From: Paracoccaceae bacterium
GTDB lineage: Bacteria; Pseudomonadota; Alphaproteobacteria; Rhodobacterales; Rhodobacteraceae
NCBI GenBank assembly: GCA_016765235.1
Contig: JAESQH010000052.1
Location: 36,671 to 44,125 of the forward strand
Direction of reading: 5' to 3'
DNA length: 7,455 bases
Part shown: piece after piece, positions 5,573 to 7,455 of the stretch
Position numbering within the stretch: the first letter of the stretch is position 1
Layout of the letters: each line of letters begins with the position of its first letter
Translations under genes and position numbers: made by a program
The notes under the pieces: generated by a model
What the model was told of the DNA's origin: nothing
The model's database searches: none
What the model saw: only the letters and a program-made list of their open reading frames with translations

Positions 5573-5920
5573 TTGCCTAAAACACCAACGACATGGTGCA
5601 TAGCTAACGGCCTTTACCAATCGTTGGACCCAGACGCGAAGGGCTTGCTGGAACGTGCAAACAGCATGCGCGCCAGCAAAGACGACGTTCTGTTTCAACC
5701 GACACCCTGCAACGTATATTGCTAGTCGTTGGCGCAACAGGCATCGGTCCAACCCTTAAGTCGTTTTGCCCGATCGAAACTAACGAGTGACCCGTCGAAA
5801 TATGAGTATCGGCTTCAACTGGGCGCACAGGAAACTGAGTACCCAAGTTTTTCGAGCCGGCGGGAATTCTTGCTGATCTGCATTAGGTATGTTTATTGTG
5901 CAAATTCTATTCCGAGGTGA
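5573..5920 (+). pseudogene. Probable decayed coding region (gene-poor 5535-5932)
   Basis: The 398 nt between the peptidoglycan-binding gene and the MFS gene hold no convincing intact gene. One frame is open from 5546 to 5917 except for a single TAG at 5723-5725. The first part (from a TTG at 5573) reads as a protein-like 50 codons with LYQSLDPDAKGLLERANSM; the second gives a further 65. In another frame, 5707-5748 reads LQRILLVVGATGIG, like the Rossmann NAD(P)-binding start of an SDR-type enzyme, and stops at 5788-5790. Protein-like stretches in different frames broken by a stop suggest an old, frameshifted gene, but chance cannot be excluded. A 50-residue protein starting at 5573 is the alternative; its ribosome site is weak. 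Confidence 0.3.
5870..5899 (+). promoter_or_regulatory. Possible promoter of the MFS gene
   Basis: TTGCTG (5870-5875) and TATTGT (5894-5899) are 18 nt apart. Transcription starting near 5906 would keep the GAGGTGA (5914-5920) that could serve as ribosome site. Both boxes are imperfect. Confidence 0.3.
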
Positions 5921-5932
5921 AAGACAAAATAT

Positions 5933-7168
5933 TTGACACGCCACTTCTTTCAGACCGAACTTTTACAAAACCGCAATTTCGTGCGCCTTTGGGCCGCACA
6001 AATCGGCAGCGCGTTCGGTTCGCGTATTACACGTACTGTTTTGCCGATCATCGCGATTGTTTCAATAGGGGCCACAACAACACAAGTTGGCTATCTCGCT
6101 GTTCTCGGCGTCCTTCCGGGTTTGTTCGTATCCTTGTTTATCGGCGGCATCATTGATCGCGGCCATAAACGCAAAATTCTGATAATTGCTGATTTGGTCC
6201 GCGGCATAAGTATTATCAGCATCCCGATCGCCGCGTGGTTCGGCGTATTGGATATGCAGTTGCTGTATGTGGTGATTGTCATCGTTGGCTCTGCAACCAC
6301 GGTTTTCCAGATCGCCGACAACTCCTTTCTGCCAATTCTCGTGCCCAAACGAAATCTGGTCGAGGCCAACAGTAAACTGGAGGCCACCGATTCCATAGCC
6401 GAGGCATCGGGCCCCGCTGTCGCAGGCTTGCTCGTGCAACTGTTCACCGCGCCCTTCGCGATGATAATTGATGCAGCGTCCTATTTCTGGTCGGCATCCA
6501 TGTTGGCGCGCATCGATGTGAGCGAGAAAATCACAGCTAAAAGAGGGCAGGCGCACGGTCTATTTTCTGACGCAATTGCCGGTTTTCGATTGTGTATGTC
6601 CGACGCAAACTTACGGCCCTTACTGCTGGTTAACGTAGTCGGAAACCTGTTCGGCGGGTTTTTCTTCACCCTCTATATGATACTGGGATTAACGATGCTT
6701 AACCTGTCGCCGTTCGCTCTAGGACTGGTTATCGGCGTTGGCGGATTTGGCGCATTTGCGGGGGCGCTGCTGGCGCCGCGATTGACAAGCCGATTTGGCA
6801 CAAGGCGCGTGATGATCGCGACATTGGCTGCAGGCTCCCTGACAATATTGTTAATCCCCGCTTCAATGATCAATCCGGCCAACGGAATTTGGTTTCTGGT
6901 AGCACAGCAATTGTTGGAAGACATGTTCCTGACCATCTTCATTATTTTAGCGATGAGCTTGCGCCAACGAGTGACCCCCGAAGACATGCTTGGCCGCGCC
7001 AATGCAACTTTTCAGGTGTTGGAAGGGGCCGCGATTCCCATCGGGGCAATATTGGCCGGACCACTGACAATCCTTATCGGATTTCAACAAACTCTGTGGG
7101 TCGCCGCTGTCGGCGGGTTGTTTGTGATTCCTGTTCTGGTTTTCTCGGCGGTGGGTCGAAAAGGTTAA
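5933..7168 (+). CDS. MFS transporter, EntS/MFS_3-like exporter
   Basis: This 411-residue inner-membrane protein is a complete major facilitator with about 12 hydrophobic helices and probably uses the proton gradient to export a small molecule. The start LLQNRNFVRLWAAQIGSAFG fits the MFS_3 group, which includes the enterobactin exporter EntS and many drug-export proteins. Residues 71-81 (GGIIDRGHKRK) are the loop 2-3 motif A. A second-half counterpart is at GALLAPRLTSRFGTRRVMIA. A long cytoplasmic middle loop (about 198-215, ISEKITAKRGQAHG region) separates the halves. The start is TTG at 5933: a stop at 5918-5920 rules out anything earlier, and starting later would cut into the family's N-terminus. 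GAGGTGA at 5914-5920 is rather far upstream (12 nt). The substrate cannot be predicted. It seems independent of the envelope cluster upstream and ends 168 nt before secE. Confidence 0.9.
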   Translation: MTRHFFQTELLQNRNFVRLWAAQIGSAFGSRITRTVLPIIAIVSIGATTTQVGYLAVLGVLPGLFVSLFIGGIIDRGHKRKILIIADLVRGISIISIPIAAWFGVLDMQLLYVVIVIVGSATTVFQIADNSFLPILVPKRNLVEANSKLEATDSIAEASGPAVAGLLVQLFTAPFAMIIDAASYFWSASMLARIDVSEKITAKRGQAHGLFSDAIAGFRLCMSDANLRPLLLVNVVGNLFGGFFFTLYMILGLTMLNLSPFALGLVIGVGGFGAFAGALLAPRLTSRFGTRRVMIATLAAGSLTILLIPASMINPANGIWFLVAQQLLEDMFLTIFIILAMSLRQRVTPEDMLGRANATFQVLEGAAIPIGAILAGPLTILIGFQQTLWVAAVGGLFVIPVLVFSAVGRKG

Positions 7169-7251
7169 CGCAATTTGTGCATACGCGTTGTGTACGCATT
7201 GTGTACGGGTTGTGTACCGCGATTTAGCCCGAAAACCGGCAAAGGTTAACG
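7160..7251 (+). repeat. 11-bp direct repeat AAAGGTTAACG, two copies 81 bp apart
   Basis: AAAGGTTAACG occurs at 7160-7170, where it includes the MFS stop codon, and again at 7241-7251. The copies bracket the tandem repeat array. They may be a local duplication scar or paired protein-binding sites; GTTAAC is itself a palindrome. Confidence 0.6.
7175..7220 (+). repeat. Tandem 11-bp repeats (TTGTGTAC core) upstream of secE
   Basis: Three head-to-tail 11-bp units, TTGTGTACGCA (7188-7198), TTGTGTACGGG (7199-7209) and TTGTGTACCGC (7210-7220), share the 8-bp core TTGTGTAC. A degenerate 13-bp copy, TTGTGCATACGCG (7175-7187), precedes them. The period equals about one helical turn, so a protein bound to each unit would sit on one face of the DNA. 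The array lies 117-162 nt upstream of secE, in its likely promoter zone. TTGTGT could also serve as a -35 box with TTTAGC (7223-7228) as a poor -10. Confidence 0.75.
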
Positions 7252-7263
7252 TGATCAAACCAC

Positions 7264-7298
7264 CCTTGAATTCCGGTGCAAGAAGCGTTAGTTCAAGG
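7264..7298 (+). promoter_or_regulatory. Inverted repeat in the secE leader
   Basis: CCTTGAA (7264-7270) and TTCAAGG (7292-7298) are perfect 7-bp complements separated by 21 nt, 39 nt before the secE ATG. There is no T-run, so it is more likely a leader structure or operator than a terminator. Confidence 0.35.
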
Positions 7299-7336
7299 CC
7301 AACGAATGCATTCACAGAATTTCAGGAGTCGCAGGC

Positions 7337-7455
7337 ATGGCTAAAGCCAACCCATTGCAGTTTGCACAGCAAGTTCGGGCCGAAGTGTCCAAGGTCGTAT
7401 GGCCAACCCAGCGCGAGACGCTTTTGACCACCGGTATGGTGTTCGTAATGGTGAC
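7337..7455 (+). CDS. secE: Preprotein translocase subunit SecE (partial, N-terminal 39 residues)
   Basis: SecE is the small membrane subunit that clamps SecY in the SecYEG protein-export channel. The visible part, MAKANPLQFAQQVRAEVSKV followed by VWPTQRETLLTTGMVF, carries the family hallmark: an amphipathic helix, then VWPTRxET-like residues (here VWPTQRET, 21-28), then the start of the single membrane helix. The ATG at 7337 has AGGAG (7324-7328) 8 nt upstream. The C-terminal part lies past the right edge. In most bacteria nusG and ribosomal protein genes follow. It is a reliable anchor for locating the window in the chromosome. Confidence 0.95.
   Translation, partial: MAKANPLQFAQQVRAEVSKVVWPTQRETLLTTGMVFVMV

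Noticed and set aside
5896..6156. Plus-strand 86-codon frame overlapping the MFS start
   Set aside because: It is out of frame with a clear MFS transporter and its product resembles no protein.
7175..7220. The repeat array as a CRISPR or replication-origin iteron set
   Set aside because: Units are contiguous 11-mers without spacers, and no cas, rep or DnaA-box features lie nearby.

Overview
The window looks like chromosomal DNA of an alphaproteobacterium, most likely a marine Rhodobacterales (Roseobacter-type) bacterium. This is inferred from a tRNA-Trp gene on the same strand as a downstream secE, the mid-range base composition, the many TTG starts with good Shine-Dalgarno sites, and the style of the small exported proteins. 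No single sequence here fixes the genus.

Layout. From 2016 down to the left edge lies a minus-strand operon of three genes: a small exported protein (1711-2016), a GT-B/GT4-type glycosyltransferase (646-1698) and a third gene that runs off the window (<1-659) and overlaps the second by 14 nt. The third gene is easy to miss because its stop lies outside the window. A divergent control region (about 2017-2298) holds operator-like inverted repeats and the tRNA promoter. tRNA-Trp(CCA) is at 2299-2374. A 248-nt structured leader (2375-2622) with attenuator-like alternative hairpins precedes a secreted acidic protein (2623-3243). An alternative-hairpin terminator (3249-3306) follows.

Next comes a plus-strand cell-envelope cluster: a small exported PepSY-like protein with an Asn/Gly-rich tail (3437-3901), a membrane-tethered LuxR-type regulator starting at TTG (3948-4475), and a secreted protein joining a TolA/TonB-like domain to a peptidoglycan-binding domain (4560-5534). 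These three probably work together: a regulator anchored in the inner membrane beside two periplasmic proteins, one able to bind cell wall. This is the best candidate for an undescribed system in the window, although no function can be proved from sequence alone.

A roughly 400-nt stretch (5535-5932) has no convincing intact gene and looks like decayed coding DNA. It is followed by a complete MFS drug/siderophore-type exporter (5933-7168). The 168 nt between this gene and secE carry a tandem 11-bp repeat array, an 11-bp direct repeat and an inverted repeat. secE (7337 to the edge) starts the transcription/translation cluster that normally continues with nusG and ribosomal protein genes. In many relatives tRNA-Trp sits directly before secE, so the roughly 5 kb between them may be an insertion.
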